Under the pieces are notes generated by a model that made no database searches, was not told where the DNA came from, and saw nothing but the letters and a program-made list of their open reading frames with translations. 64,000 nucleotides of DNA from Mytilisepta virgata (Eukaryota; Mollusca; Bivalvia; Mytilida; Mytilidae). Location of the stretch: positions 7,254,001-7,318,000 of the forward strand of contig CM051514.1 of NCBI GenBank assembly GCA_028015205.1, given 5' to 3'. This document shows, piece after piece, positions 11,851-23,942 of the stretch. Positions within the stretch are counted from its first letter, which is position 1, and every line of letters starts with the position of its first letter. Position numbers and translations under genes: made by a program.

Positions 11851-12356
11851 GTACAAACAGGAGAACAAATAATTTGTTACGATTAATTTTATTGGTTCGA
11901 TAGCTACTTTGGTCTATTGGAATCGGGATTTATTACTCGGACATTTTTGACATGTCAACAACTCCGTTTAGAGGTCGAGAAGATTGACGGTCTGGAAGAG
12001 GTCTAAAATGGTCTAGTAGCGCTCGAGTCAACTCGTGTACAAGATCGAGTTGATAGAGGAAAATCCTATTACATTTCATTGCTCGACGGTACTCCATCTC
12101 TACTCATTAACCTAGACCCTATACGACCTTGTTCGATCCCAACGAGTCGATCACCTCAATCGAAAGGCAACCGCGCTAGACATCTACTCGTCCTTAATTT
12201 TAGCGCATCCGACCTCTATTCGAACTACTTGACCTCTTTTCGAGCACAATCGACCTCTATTCGTGTGTATTCGACAACTTCGATTGCATATAAAAAGAAA
12301 GGAACGTCGTTCGGTAGTTTATTATTCTCTAGAAATTTAAAGTTACAAGATTCCAC
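11851..12356. other. No gene recognised; region rich in 'TCGACCTCTATTCG' phrases
   Basis: Short phrases such as TCGACCTCTATTCG and GACCTCTTTTCGA recur irregularly at 12200-12270, and CTCGAGTCAACTCG with related words occurs near 12020. The open frame at 12079-12360 lies over these phrases and has no recognisable domain. It may be the 5' part of the element that carries the MADF remnant. Confidence 0.35.
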
Positions 12357-13675
12357 CTAGGAAGAGAAAACTGATTAAATATGTTGCTGAGACAGAGGAG
12401 ACTGACAAGAGAAAGAGCAGGGGGTTGTCCCACCAGTTGTTTTTGTCCATAAAAATAAGGGAGAGGGAAACTCGGCCGTCAGTGACTCCAACCAAAAACA
12501 CTAGAGCGCAGACAAACTGCCCTTCCACACCAAAATAGGTAATTTTCTATATTTTGCATGTTACAGTATTAAACTACATGTACATGTACATAGAATGTAA
12601 ATCACCACCGTATAACACGTTATTGAAATATATTAATCATGTAGTTATTATATTTTTGTAGGTTTATAATTTTGTTTTGCTATACGATATTTCTTTATTT
12701 ACCTAAATACAGTAATTTTGTGATGTAAAATGTCTATTAAAATTTTGTAATTGATTGATTGATTGTTTATAACAATTGCTCTGGCGGTCAGTTACTACGG
12801 TAGAAGTGATATATTAAAACTATATATATATTAATATTTATGATATTTATTTCATATGTTTCAGCTTTCAGATGTCAAGATGAGGAAGTCACCCAGGATG
12901 AGGAGGACAATCTTGTTGAGTGGTTGCAGGAAAACTCATTCCTGTACGACGAATCTCCCGCTGATTTCAAACTGAGAGACAAGAAGGCCCGCACTTGGTT
13001 AGAGAAGGAGTAGGAGCTTGGACTCAACACGAAAAATCTCTCTCTGGTTTGGTACCCAAACATGCGGACTCAGTATTCCAAGCTGATAAAGACGGACAAC
13101 AAAAGTGGCAATGGCCTACCGGAGAGACCTGGTAACTGGAGAAATATGGCTTTATCTGTCCGTATTTGGTGTAGCTTCGCCAGAAGAGGGGATCAAAAGT
13201 AAAGAATTAGAAATTAAGTAATGAACATGTAAAATCCTATAGTTTTAGAGAATACATGTTAGTAACCAATTATTCTAATAAATTTCATATAAAGTAAATT
13301 ATATTGTAAGGGGGTTATGCTGAAAGTGAAATCGGATAAATAGTCTGACCAAATACTTTTCTTACTTTTGTGTTTCAGGTTTACTGAGAAGAGAGAAAAC
13401 AGTTAGCGGTCTTGGGTTCAACCGACGGTGATGTGGTGGAACTAGAGTCAGGTTCTGGTACTAAACCCATATTTGCGCGCTCCCTTGTCTCATCTCTGAA
13501 CTAGGACCTGTCGCCCTTGAAGGACTCTATGAGTGGACATTGCAGCCAACATCGGGCAGTTCCTGATCCACATGATGCGGGAAATGACCGAACCAGCCAG
13601 ACAGAAATTCATTCTCTCGGCTACGAAGTTGGCCATAGAGGCTGGCCAGACAGAATGTGCAGGATGTAAGATCAT
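12357..13675 (+). pseudogene. Decayed MADF-domain (Myb/SANT-like) gene, three exon-like blocks
   Basis: Block 1 (12357-12538) is a basic low-complexity stretch (PRKRKLIKYVAETEETDKRK) ending at a GT donor. Block 2 begins after TTTCAG at about 12864 and carries the MADF core: NLVEWLQENSFLYDESPADF, DKKARTWLEKE, then TAG at 13011-13013, then ELGLNTKNLSLVWYPNMRTQ and YSKLIKTDNKSGNGLP. Beyond it the WxxxxFxFxRPxI-like segment is split across frames near 13130-13190 (TGNW.., YGFICPYLV). Block 3, after a TTTCAG at about 13373-13378, ends with DIAANIGQFLIHMMREMTEP and FILSATKLAIEAGQTE, with a small frameshift before it. MADF proteins bind DNA and often accompany PIF/Harbinger transposases as the second gene of the element, so this is probably the accessory gene of a dead Harbinger copy. 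An ancient host gene copy is the alternative. Confidence 0.65.
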
Positions 13676-14990
13676 TCATTCATTCATTTACTCACTCATT
13701 ATATCCAACGCTTGTGAAAAGGGTATAATGATGATCTTCGACGTGGGGCCTAAAATATATTCATTACCTTATCCTATTGAATGCATCCTTTTTTTACTAA
13801 TTGCTTTTGTTTTATTTTCCACAGGATTTTGGAGTTTGCCATATCAAAAACACTATTATTAGTATCTTTGGATTGTTATTTTGAAACTCCTGGGACGATG
13901 CCTCTGTATGGTGGACCCTAGGTCCCCGAGGGTATTCGCCAACCTAGTCGTCAGACTTGTCTGACATGATTATTTATTGATTTGTTTGATCATAATAAAT
14001 TTTGTCGAATACTCAAATTCGTAGTTTCCTCGCATCCACGAAAAACGCAAAAATGGTATTCACCGAAATACATATTAAACCACAATATACAAAAACAAAA
14101 CACGTCAATCCGAATTTGTTTTTACTTTTATTGGTATTGGCTAAATAAATGATGAAACCCATTCAAAGTGTTAAGCCATTTACACTTCGTTAGTATTGTA
14201 ATCATCTCATCGTTTATTTCTCAATTATAGATGAAATCTATTGAGAATGCAATAGTCACATATGAATGGTTAATTGGCGATAAAACAAAGATTAAACAGA
14301 AAATGTTTATCTTATTTGATTGTTACATAAATGGACGAATTTGCAGATCTGTTAGATAGTAATAAATATCCATTGTTATTGTTATCTCCACAACATTTTA
14401 TTGTTATACTGATATGTAAGTTACCATGGTGTGTTCCACGATCGTCAACTTTCTTAAAATCACAATTTATCAATTTGTTGTTTTAGCATTTATAATGAGG
14501 CTACCAGAAGGGGAATTATTAAAATCTACAAGGTATATTGTTCAAATAAATTGAAATATTTAATATGTAAAATCTCTTACATGATAATTAATTTCATAAA
14601 TAATTTAGCAGATTGGATTAAATAAATAAATACTATGTTTTCTTTTAAAGTGAATGATATATGTACATATACACATAACAAAATCAGAATAATTATTTGC
14701 ATGTTGTGATTTATCTTTGAGCACCTGTTTGGACCTCTTAATCCAGTTTAAGGAGGAGGAACATGCCTTTGTTATTTTAAAAAGTTGACGTTCAATTACT
14801 TCTTATTTTGTAGGTAGTAATTTAATTTCAGTTTCCCAACTGGAAATCAATCTTTTATATTCGTCGTAGTTTTTTTTCTCTATCATCGAGCTTGACTTCT
14901 AACATAATATCATAAAGAGCGACATGACAGCCGTTTTTCGCCTTGAGTTCACTTTTATTTTTTTGCAGGGGTCCGTGTTGCTCGTCAGTT
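13676..14990. other. No gene seen
   Basis: AT-rich DNA. A perfect short palindrome GTCAGACTTGTCTGAC lies near 13951. No repeats of any length or protein-like frames were recognised. Confidence 0.4.
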
Positions 14991-15560
14991 TTTTGTGTGT
15001 GCTGTGTTTCTGTTGTTTGTTCTGACGGTTATGTCTTTACTGTGGATTATGATTGCTGATTGGCCCGTACTGACGGTTTTGTCTTGTCTGTGGATTATGA
15101 TTGTTGATAGGCCCTCTGACGGTTTTGTCTTTTGTCTCTGGATTATGATTGTTGATTGGCCCTCTGACGGTTTTGTCTTGTCTCTGGATTATGATTGTTG
15201 ATTGGCCCTCTGACGGTTTTGTCTTTTGTCTGTGGATTATGATTGTTGATTGGTCCGTACTGACGGTTTTGTTTTGTCTCTGGATTATGATTGTTGATAG
15301 GCCCTCTGACGGTTTTGTCTTGTCTCTGGATTATGATTGTTGATTGGCCCTCTGACGGTTTTGTCTTTTGTCTGTGGATTATGATTGTTGATTGGTCCGT
15401 ACTGACGGTTTTGTTTTGTCTCTGGATTATGATTGTTGATACGCCCTCTGACGGTTTTGTCTTTTGTCTCTGGATTATGATTGTTGATACGCCCTCTGAC
15501 GGTTTTGTCTTTTGTCTCTGGATTATGATTGTTGATTGGCCCTCAGACAGTTTTTTCGAC
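14991..15560 (+). repeat. About 47-bp minisatellite with 142-bp higher-order period
   Basis: The unit reads CTGACGGTTTTGTCTT, TCTCTGGATTATGATTG and TTGATTGGCCCT with small length changes (45-48 bp). Every third unit has CCGTACTGACGG instead of CCCTCTGACGG (for example at about 15254 and 15396), giving a 142-bp repeat of three units. The left edge (GGGTCCGTGTTGCTCGTCAG) is unlike the unit and looks like host element. Long frames on both strands (152 codons minus, 113 plus) are repeat artefacts. Confidence 0.88.
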
Positions 15561-17520
15561 TTTAAAGAAGTCAACTTTATGTTACGTTCCTGTAGTTTCA
15601 CCTATGGCTATATATATAAACCTCAAAATTGAAATGATGAAATTGGTGGGGTGAAGGGAATAAAGCTTTCGTTTGTGCTACAGGAAGATTGTTGGTAAAT
15701 AAAATTACATATTCTTAGAGAAAAATAAATAAGTAATCGATTGATGTATGGTTTAGCTACTTCTAATTTGATATATTACGGTTTCGAGTCTAAAAACTGC
15801 CGCCGCAAGTCTCAATTTCCATGTTTTCTATACGGAGTGCGCTCTGACGTCCTACGATCCCAGCATATCACAAAAAGGCCGCCAGACGTCAGAGCAATCT
15901 CGGACTAATTATGGGGATGATGCAACTTGTAACGTTATATCAGTTAAAGCTATCACTTTTGTTAAACCTAATGTAAAATTTGTTATGAGAATGTGGATCT
16001 TGGCTGTATATCTAAAGGTAACTAAAGGATATTCATTGTTATTACGGATTTCATCAAGTTTCAATATAGAAAGAGTTCGTTTACCATAAGCTAATTGAGA
16101 AAAAAAAACAGTTCCATTCCATGACGAAAGTAGTTGATAACATTTTGCGATCCACTTGCGTTGATCAAAGGCGCAAATAAAAGACATCAATCTATAATCG
16201 TCTGTCCATTGGTATTTATTTTACGACATCTTTGATGTCGTTATGTTCATAACTCATTTGAGGCAGTATTAATGTAATAATCACGTGAATGAAAAACTGT
16301 CCGTCCATTTATAGATTGAGATTAAATGTACAATAAATTGACAATAAAACATTGTAAATATATAAACACACACAGAACCTTAATTATACAAAATCAAATA
16401 TCCTGACATTTTGATAATTCACAAGGGAACCTTAAATTGGTATTTCATCTACATGAGAGGACTCTCCTACATTTCCATATGGTATAAAAGATATATGTAG
16501 ATAAATTGTTGCACTTGATAGTTTGCAAATATATTATCGTACGGGGCTGTAGTAGCCTGTGTCATCGGGGGGAACATTTTGATTGCTATGTTCGCGTTGT
16601 TCAGTTTTCAACTTCATTCGGTTCATGCGGGATACGGGTGAACGTAAAAAAATAATATACGATGAACGAAAAATAAAAAATGATAACATGTACCGACAAT
16701 TTGCACGAAACAAACGGATATCTATCGTCCAACATAAAAACTCTGTCACTGCCATTATTTCGCTCATTTTGGTTTCTTCCAAGCGCGGACAATACAACGA
16801 ATCTCGTGGAACGACGAATGAAATGAAATGAATTCTGATTGGACGGCTTGAAAAAGAATCGCGTGCTTGCCACGTGATTGAAATCAAAGCGAAAGTGAAA
16901 GGAGTCAATATGGTTTTTGAACAAACAATATCAAAACAAACGGAATATCATATAACAGTATAAAGACCAATTAGATTATCTGAATAAAATCATTATGTAA
17001 TAGATATACAAATGGCTGGATTAACTACCCTTTGAGGATATTTTGTTGAATGTTTAACGCTAGTAACAACCGTTTGGTCTTGTCTTGTTGTGGGATTGGT
17101 GTTCCTCACTAATGGTCATCGATGACCGTATAGTTAGTGAATTTTTATTCAGTCCATGGGGTGTATAGGCAAGTGAGCCCTCTGGTTATCTGATAATAAG
17201 CATACATGAGATATATACCAAACGCATTCTAATCAGTATTCAAAGATTCAAGTACGATACAAGTCACAAACGGATGTTTCCGACAATATGTCGTTTACAA
17301 TATTCAATCTGATTTGTAATTATATAAATAACTATAACGTGCAAGGCTGATCACAAATAAATTTGTCTTTAATATTCACAGGAACCAACGCCAATTGTAT
17401 AGTCACAATCACTCACGAAGATTTGGTAATTAGACAAAGGACTATTTGTACAGTATGTTTGTGCATATAAATTAAATCCCGGTTCGCGGCAAAAAGGGTA
17501 CTTTTTACTCACTTCGAACT
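15561..17520. other. No gene seen
   Basis: Contains the short inverted repeat listed separately at 15841-15895. A block at 16530-16930 is somewhat richer in GC and open on both strands, but shows no domain, splice pattern or codon signal that I can recognise. Confidence 0.35.
15841..15895 (-). repeat. Inverted-repeat motif with 11-bp perfect arms, related to 62284-62338
   Basis: GCTCTGACGTC at 15841-15851 is the exact reverse complement of GACGTCAGAGC at 15885-15895. The reverse complement of the whole 55 bp aligns with 62284-62338, including GGCCTTTTT and GCTGGG/GTCGT in the loop. It is probably a small conserved part of a mobile element. Confidence 0.7.
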
Positions 17521-17860
17521 CAGTATTTTACATTGAGGGTACTCTGGTTTCCAAATAATGATCTAACGCAGTATTTTACATTGAGAGTACTCTGGTTTCC
17601 GAATAATGATCTAACTAAGTATTTCACATTGAGAGTACTCTGGTTTTTGAATAATGATCTAACTCAGTATTTTACATTGAGAGTACTCTTGTTTCCGAAT
17701 AATGATCTGACTCAGTATTTTACATTGAGAGTACTCTGGTTTCTGAATAATGATCTAACTCAGTATTTTACATTGAGAGTACTCTGGTTTCTGAATAATG
17801 ATCTATCTCAGTATTTTACATTGAGAGTACTTTGGTTTCTGAATAAAGAAAATCCCATAT
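17521..17860 (+). repeat. 48-bp minisatellite, about 7 units
   Basis: The unit is CAGTATTTTACATTGAGAG, then TACTCTGGTTTCTGAATAATG and ATCTAACT. The length of 48 is a multiple of three, so one frame is open throughout and translates to a 16-residue repeat (LRVLWFLNNDLTQYFT). Nothing around it suggests expression. Confidence 0.9.
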
Positions 17861-17889
17861 TTCACGCCATTCTTTCACCAAAGGAATAA

Positions 17890-18335
17890 GTTCTTTGGTA
17901 CAAGTTTTGATGTACACATTTTATTGATTTATTGCACATCAGTTATGCTTAGGGCCTAAAATGTTGAAAAAAAAATAAAAATAATCCAATAATTATAAGT
18001 TGAAGAGCAAATTCAAAAATGCCAAAATGACTAATATCGTGAAGCCAAAACTATCTAAGGACACAGTTATGCACGATTGAGACACTCTTTTCACAAAATT
18101 TAACATTTTTGGAACATTAAATTTCATGTATCAATTTCGAGATATTGTTGAAATACTAGCAACTGAGTGGGTGATACCCCCCGTTACTTGGAGACCCCCT
18201 GCAGCAGTATTGACTCTGTGGTTATAATTAACTCTTTGATATCAAATTTGATGCACAAGATGTGCACATCTTGTCGATTTACGACTCATCAGTTGTGTAC
18301 AAATCCTAAAATGTTGAAAAAAGAAAGAAAAAACA
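17890..18335 (+). repeat. Two neighbouring copies of the 'GATGCACAAGATGTGCAC' dispersed element
   Basis: Copies lie at about 17900-17985 and 18095-18330. The second contains the 18-bp perfect palindrome CAAGATGTGCACATCTTG, then CGACTCATCAGTTGTG and CCTAAAATGTTGAA. The same ordered phrases, in varying degrees of decay, occur near 2210 (minus), 19400, 47480 (minus), 48170 (minus), 51190-51300, 52600-52690, 56470 and 56600 (minus), and at the right end of the window. The upstream part GGGTGATACCCCC..CTTGGAGACC also recurs at 19190-19370 and 47760-47810. I associate this family with mussel genomes. Confidence 0.7.
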
Positions 18336-18430
18336 ATAATCCAAAAATGAAGTCGTTAAGATCGTTAAAATCCTTTATCTTTATATTTTCTAACGAAATC
18401 TGTTTATTATGACAACGCCGTTATAAATAA

Positions 18431-18548
18431 TTTCGAAATTCGAATATCAAAATTTACAACTTGCTACCGAACAACACTAATACATGAATTAATGCATTGT
18501 TCGGTCGTTCGTTGTAGATTTTGGTAATCGAATTTCAAAATTGGTTAT
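18431..18548. mobile_element. Fold-back MITE-like element, copy 1
   Basis: The left arm (18431-18460, TTTCGAAATTCGAATATC..TTACAAC) pairs with the right arm (18511-18548, GTTGTAGATTTTGG..CGAATTTCAAAATTGG) around a loop of about 50 bp that itself contains CCGAACAAC and GTTCGGTCGTTCG. The same arm sequences recur at 26949-27099. Confidence 0.65.
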
Positions 18549-18810
18549 ATTAAAATTCATGTTAATATTACATTTCAGGCTGTTTTCCACTGTTGTGTCT
18601 CTTCGGTTTTCTTTTGCCGATATTTACAAGAAAAATTTTCATCTCTTTCGTACAAAAAAAACTGCAACTCATAGATTTAAGCTTTTTTGTTCAGGCCTAC
18701 ATGTATTAGGGACGTTTTTGATTTTTCACACTTTTTGTAATGAGCCTCGTCTGGAATCACGCTTCCTACATATGGGTTTGAATTTTTCTTAAACATGTGT
18801 TTGTTAGTTT

Positions 18811-18960
18811 CGCGGCGGCCATTTTTTATTGGTGGAGGAAGCCAAAGTACCTGGAGAGAACCTACTTCGGTAGGAAAATTGGCAATCCTTGTCAATTAAG
18901 ATCGGAGTCGAACACACCCCACCACAGATGAGATTCGAAGTTGACAGGCTTAAAAAATGT
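18811..18960 (-). mobile_element. tRNA-derived SINE-like element, copy 1
   Basis: On the minus strand, TGTTCGACTCC (plus 18904-18914) matches a pol III B box. It is followed by CTACCGAAGTAGG, TCTCTCCAGGTACTTTGGC and CTTCCTCCACCAATAAAAAA, then GGCCGCCGCG. The same order is seen at 21517-21681. The A-box end is not recognisable in this copy, so it may be truncated or mutated. Confidence 0.65.
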
Positions 18961-19109
18961 GAGTACACTATCTAAATAACGACAAGAGGAAAGAGCGATA
19001 ACCAATTTTATATCTGTCAATAATTAACACTATTAATTTAAATCAATATAAAAGTCTTTGATAGCAGTTGTAACAGGACAGACAGAACTATGCATTAGGG
19101 AGATCGTCC

Positions 19110-19390
19110 TTGGTTTTCACAAAATTTAACGTTTTTGTAACTGTAAATATAAAGTATCAATTGACGGCTAATATCGAAGTACTAGCAAACTGGCTGGGTA
19201 TACCATCGGGGACTTGGAGTCCACCAAACATTTTTATAACTGTAAATTTAAAGTATCAATTTCCGGCTAGTATCGAAATGCTAGTAAATGGGCTGGGGAT
19301 ACCATTGGGGGAGGAAGGGGGGGGGGGTGGGGGTGGGGGGCTGGTAATACCATAGGGGACTTGGAATCCACCAGCAGCGGTATCGACTTA
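19110..19390 (+). repeat. Short diverged tandem units with a G-rich insertion
   Basis: Phrases of the type TAACTGTAAAT.TAAAGTATC, CTAGCAAACTGGCTGGG and ATACCATCGGGGACTTGG recur at about 19135, 19235 and 19340, and a related block stands at 18120-18200. Between 19303 and 19343 lies a G-rich run (G10, then two further G tracts separated by single T) that could form a G-quadruplex. Confidence 0.65.
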
Positions 19391-21510
19391 TGAGTAATAA
19401 ATTTTTTCATACAAATTTTGATGCAGAAGATGCAGAAACTCTTCGGTAAAGACGTAAAAAAGGTGCTGAATTATTCCTGTGATCCATAAATTACTACCAT
19501 TAGTGATGAATATAGCATGTTCACTCTTTTGATTATATTTTGATTATATATAATCATATAATTTCTCGTAACTTCCGCCGCACGTGAGCTAAAAACTCAA
19601 TACTTATACAATCAAATACCAAAAATCACAAAAAAAAGGAAATAATTCAACCTTCAACAATGAGTATAACTCGTACTGAATGGTAGGTTCTAATTGTTCC
19701 CTCCAACCCCCCAAAATAGATTTGTATGCAACGACCAATTACAAATTTATATAATAAACATACCTTACTCCAAAGAGTAAAATAAAATTGACAAGACTAA
19801 ACAGGTTTTTGACTTGGTGTTATGGGAATAAACCGGTTTCAGTGATAACAACTTACCCCTTTTTCTGTTTAAATCATAAAAATACAAAAAATACGTACAT
19901 GTACGATAAGAATCGGTATGAAAAGGCGACTAAACCCTAAAGCACGTACGTAGCGGTTATGGACATCGAAGAAAAAATTAGGGTGTGAAATTGATTCTCG
20001 AAAATATTTGTCTAATAACTAAAGCCGGTGATTCCATAGATCAATGGATATAAAACTGAGTATAGTTTTTATTTCAGACATGTTGTTTCTTTGTGTGAAT
20101 TTCTTTTATTGAAAGGGAGCCTGGCATTCTCCAAACCTGTTGCCCACTATATTCCACGGTCAGGCTTTCCGTAATATGAACTGACACCCCTTCCCAACAA
20201 TAGGGTCTCCCCTATCCGCCACCTGGGAACACGCTAGACAGCTCTTTGGTTTGAGGACCGTGATCCATCACAGGTGCCTATCCCCCCGTTGAAGACAGAA
20301 CGACAATCAATTCCGATAAATCTGAGATTCCCCTTCATGGCTGTTATATGTTATTGGCATTTACCCAATGTCTCCTTTCATTATTATTGAAAACAAAAGT
20401 TAAAGACAGATTTCTAATTATTGCGTAAATGAGTTTTCCAATGACGCAATACGTCTTAGAAATGTCACCAAGATTACATTTTTTCTTATTTCTCTTTTTC
20501 TATAGTTATTGTATGGTGTATTTTTTGTCTTCTTTAAAACCAGGAAATGCAAAACTATTTCTTATTAGCTCTTGAACAATGACAGTCCTTAAGAGGATTC
20601 AGCTCGTTTTCATGTAATTCCTAAAAAAAAGTTCTATTATCATTAATGCCACCTAATGCGTTGCATTTAACCACAAAGTTGAACAAACAATTAATCTCAC
20701 AAGTTATTTATCAAATATCCTGTAGTCTGAGTTGATTGAATATAAAGTCGCCTATGCAATAAACACAGTTCCTGAATAGGTTTAGGTGTTGATGTCAGCG
20801 TTAAAATAATTGTTTTCATCACTTTATTGTATGATTGATGTATAGTAGGAAGTGTTATATTCTTACAGACATGACAGAGACGAATTAAACTTATTTACAT
20901 AAAGGTTATGCCGTACGTATGATACTGTACAATGATACAGTCTTTGGAGAATCTGGGGGCTGAAATCCCAATTTTGTCTCAAAGTTAAAAGTAGTACGTA
21001 ATTTTTGACTATTTTAGGTACAAAATCCCACATTTTTGTAGTTTTAATCTTCATGCTTTAAATCGTTTATCAGAATTTACTGGTTTTCTTATTCTTTATT
21101 CAAAATTGCAGACAATAAACTCGTTTGGGTTACAGCAATACAAAAAAAATATATATAACAAGACACAGACACAAAGTCATAATAACCGTTTTTTTTAAAT
21201 ATTTTAAGTTATATGTAAGAAGTAACATCAATATCCCCCCTATACCCAGTTCCAATGACTGTTTTATAAAAGGGCCAAGTAATCCCACCTGTTCATTACT
21301 GCTAGGATTTAATATCTTTTTTATTTTTTCTGCATAATTTAAATGATAAAATTAATTATCAAAATAGTTTTCAGTACTTTCTGCAACTATCGTTATTTTT
21401 ACAATATATAACAAAATGTTGTTTGTCCTCAATTAATTCATTATTAAACTACGCTTAGTTTCATTGATTGGTTGATGTTTTACGCAAATTGTTACTAGTA
21501 GTACATTTGG
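19391..21510. other. No gene seen
   Basis: At about 20115-20285 there is a relatively GC-rich block (GGAGCCTGGCATTCTCCAAAC, ACCGTGATCCATCACAGGTGC) that shares phrases with 9953 and 38130; this is a degraded dispersed repeat. The rest is AT-rich without recognisable content. Confidence 0.4.
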
Positions 21511-21516
21511 ATATAC

Positions 21517-21681
21517 CGTGGCGGCCAGTTTTTATTGATAGAAAAAGCCGGAGAAAACCTTCGTGAGGAAAACTGGCAATCCCTGTACAATAAGATCGGA
21601 GTCGAACACACCTCGCTACGATTTGGATTCCGCTAGTTATCAGTAGTACACAGGCTACCTACCTAGACCACTCAGCCAGAG
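21517..21681 (-). mobile_element. tRNA-derived SINE, copy 2 with A and B boxes
   Basis: Read on the minus strand, the element begins with TGGCTGAGTGGTCTAGG (A box, plus 21668-21678), as in Ser/Leu-type tRNA heads. About 60 bp later comes TGTTCGACTCC (B box, plus 21598-21608). The body CGAAGGTTTTCTCCGGC..TATCAATAAAAACTGGCCGCC matches copy 1 at 18811-18960. The conserved body may be one of the shared SINE domains known from molluscs; which one is not certain from memory. It is not a functional tRNA gene because no acceptor stem or anticodon arm can be folded. Confidence 0.75.
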
Positions 21682-21689
21682 GATCTCAG

Positions 21690-23942
21690 AAATGTCATCA
21701 TGATACTATATGTACTGTTAGGTGCAGTCATAACCTCTTACCAAGTTAAGTTAGACCTGTCATGGTCTAGAACAGTTCTATAACCAGTCACAGTCTAGAA
21801 CAGTTCTAGTAACAGTCATGATTTACAATATATAAGAAATCCCAACTTAAAAGTTTCAATAAAGTCTTTTTGTAGCATTATAAATAAAAATACCACACTG
21901 AAATAAAGCCGATGATCAAGTTGTAGCTGTTCTAAAAAGCAGTCGTGCACCAGGACTGCTCTAAGTCTTGACCAGAGCTGTTCTACTTACTGATCAGAGC
22001 TATTTCTTGCTCTTATTTAACTTGGCTGAGAGGTTACTGTATCTATTAATTAAGCTCCTATTAACTCATATTTTGTGTTGTTTGCTCTTAATTATGTCGA
22101 TTTTCTGCAAGACGAAATTGTCTAACAAAGTTAAATAAGACCAGTAGATCAAAACACTTGGCCATGGCCCTGCAGTAAATCAAGACTTCAACATGGCCGG
22201 TTAATTGCGTCTGGACAGAAACGATCTTAAACAATCTTGCTTAACTTCAAACTTAAGTCTTTTTATCTTGATTTCCTCTGGAAATTCAAATATTGTGAAA
22301 ATCAAGACAAAAATGTTTGTTTATGATCGAAAGTTGTTACTATGTGTTATATTTTGTTTCTTGTTTGTATAGATTTTGGTAAAAATATATTGACAATACT
22401 CAAACACAAAGAATGTGTAACAATTACAGGTACACTGAAGCAAAAATAAATTCGCTCTCCCCTTGCTGCTTTCATTTTGTAGCGTGCACATTTTTACACT
22501 TCCGGAGCACTACTCCTTAGTTGTGTCTTTGCAGTATTTTATGCTGACTATGTTCTCGAGAATTCACCTTGTCTTTGGATATTATCCCCTGTCTTCTTGC
22601 TTTTGTATTCTTTTTCCGATATATATATGTATATATATAGATTCTCCTTCAGATACGAGTGAGTTTGGAATTTCTCCACCCGAGCTTTTTCGTGTTAAAA
22701 TCTATCTTTCCAATAAACGTTAAAAAAAGGCTGGAATACCCATGCAGAATCACCCGGAAGTTGTTAAACATATGTATTATTATCCCATCGATTAAACACG
22801 TCAAGAATAGGAGAAATATATATATATCTGAATAGATTTTTCATATATCCTTTCTTTTATTTTACCTCAAAATATTTGGGTAGTTCAACTGCAGTAATTT
22901 GAAGCGCATTTAAGAATGTACTCTTCATTCACTTAATCCGTTGTTTTAAACGTATGGATGATCATGAGACATATAAATTTCGTCTCATCGCTTCATGGAT
23001 TATTGTCTGGTTTTCACATCTAATCTGGGAAATATATGGTGTTTGAAATTATATAGAAGAGAAAATACACATTTCACAGAAATAAATCAGCTAAACTTAT
23101 ATCTTGCGGAATGTATTACATCATTATAAACAATTTTCAATATGTTTGCACCAGTGTGAGTGTTACTGGATTCATTGTTGTCAGGGAACCAGATGAAACG
23201 GCGATCATTAAATCATGTAAATAGAACATAAATATTTATTTGGTGTTTAGACAGAACACAACCACTAAATCTGGTAATCAATTATCCTTTCTATTTGTAA
23301 CTTCGTATGTTTGTTTTTTTACAGCCATGAATTCTCCAGAGAATGGAATATATACATAAAAGTAACAATATATGTAATAAAATAATGTAACAAGGCACAC
23401 ACACCAATTATTGCATACATATGAACATAGACTTATAAGGTTGTAAATAATTTAGAAGGTTTTGTAATAAGAATGTGTGTACTGTGAGTTTTTGGAGGTA
23501 TTATTTAAACAGTTGTTTTATGGCATGATTAAAAGATACTCTAGTACAATGAAATATGTTGCAATATTATCAAAAATGCCCCCTGTTTAGGCCTCTGCGT
23601 TGAGAGCTCAAAAGCCAAAAGTAATGAATACTAAATAATATTGTGGTATTGAAGTTATAATAATATGATTTTTGGTGCAGTTTATTCAGTTTAAAGAAAC
23701 AAACTATAACAGGGATCCGAGGACCCCTTAGAAATAGTGTACGGAAAATCGGGTCCTTTATCCAAAGTAAAAATCTAAAACTTTATTGTACATGGATACA
23801 TCGTCACGAAATTAAATCAATTAAATCACTTAACCCAGAGATAAATGAACTCGTGAAAATTCTAGAATCTTAGTGCAAATCACCATGAAGTGTATTACAA
23901 AACCGTGTAGAAATGAAAGGCATAATTTGAAATACGAACAGC
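21690..23942. other. No gene seen
   Basis: At 21770-21815 the palindromic word CTAGAACAGTTCTA occurs in two near copies, with CAGAGCTGTTCTAC slightly later. Short TA-rich microsatellite-like runs occur near 22620 and 22818. No protein-like frame was recognised. Confidence 0.4.

Noticed and set aside
16534..16924. Overlapping frames of 124 and 107 codons on the minus strand
   Set aside because: Open on both strands, with no domain, no splice context and no homology that I recognise.
21598..21678. A tRNA gene
   Set aside because: A and B boxes are present but no cloverleaf, anticodon loop or acceptor pairing can be found; it is a SINE head.
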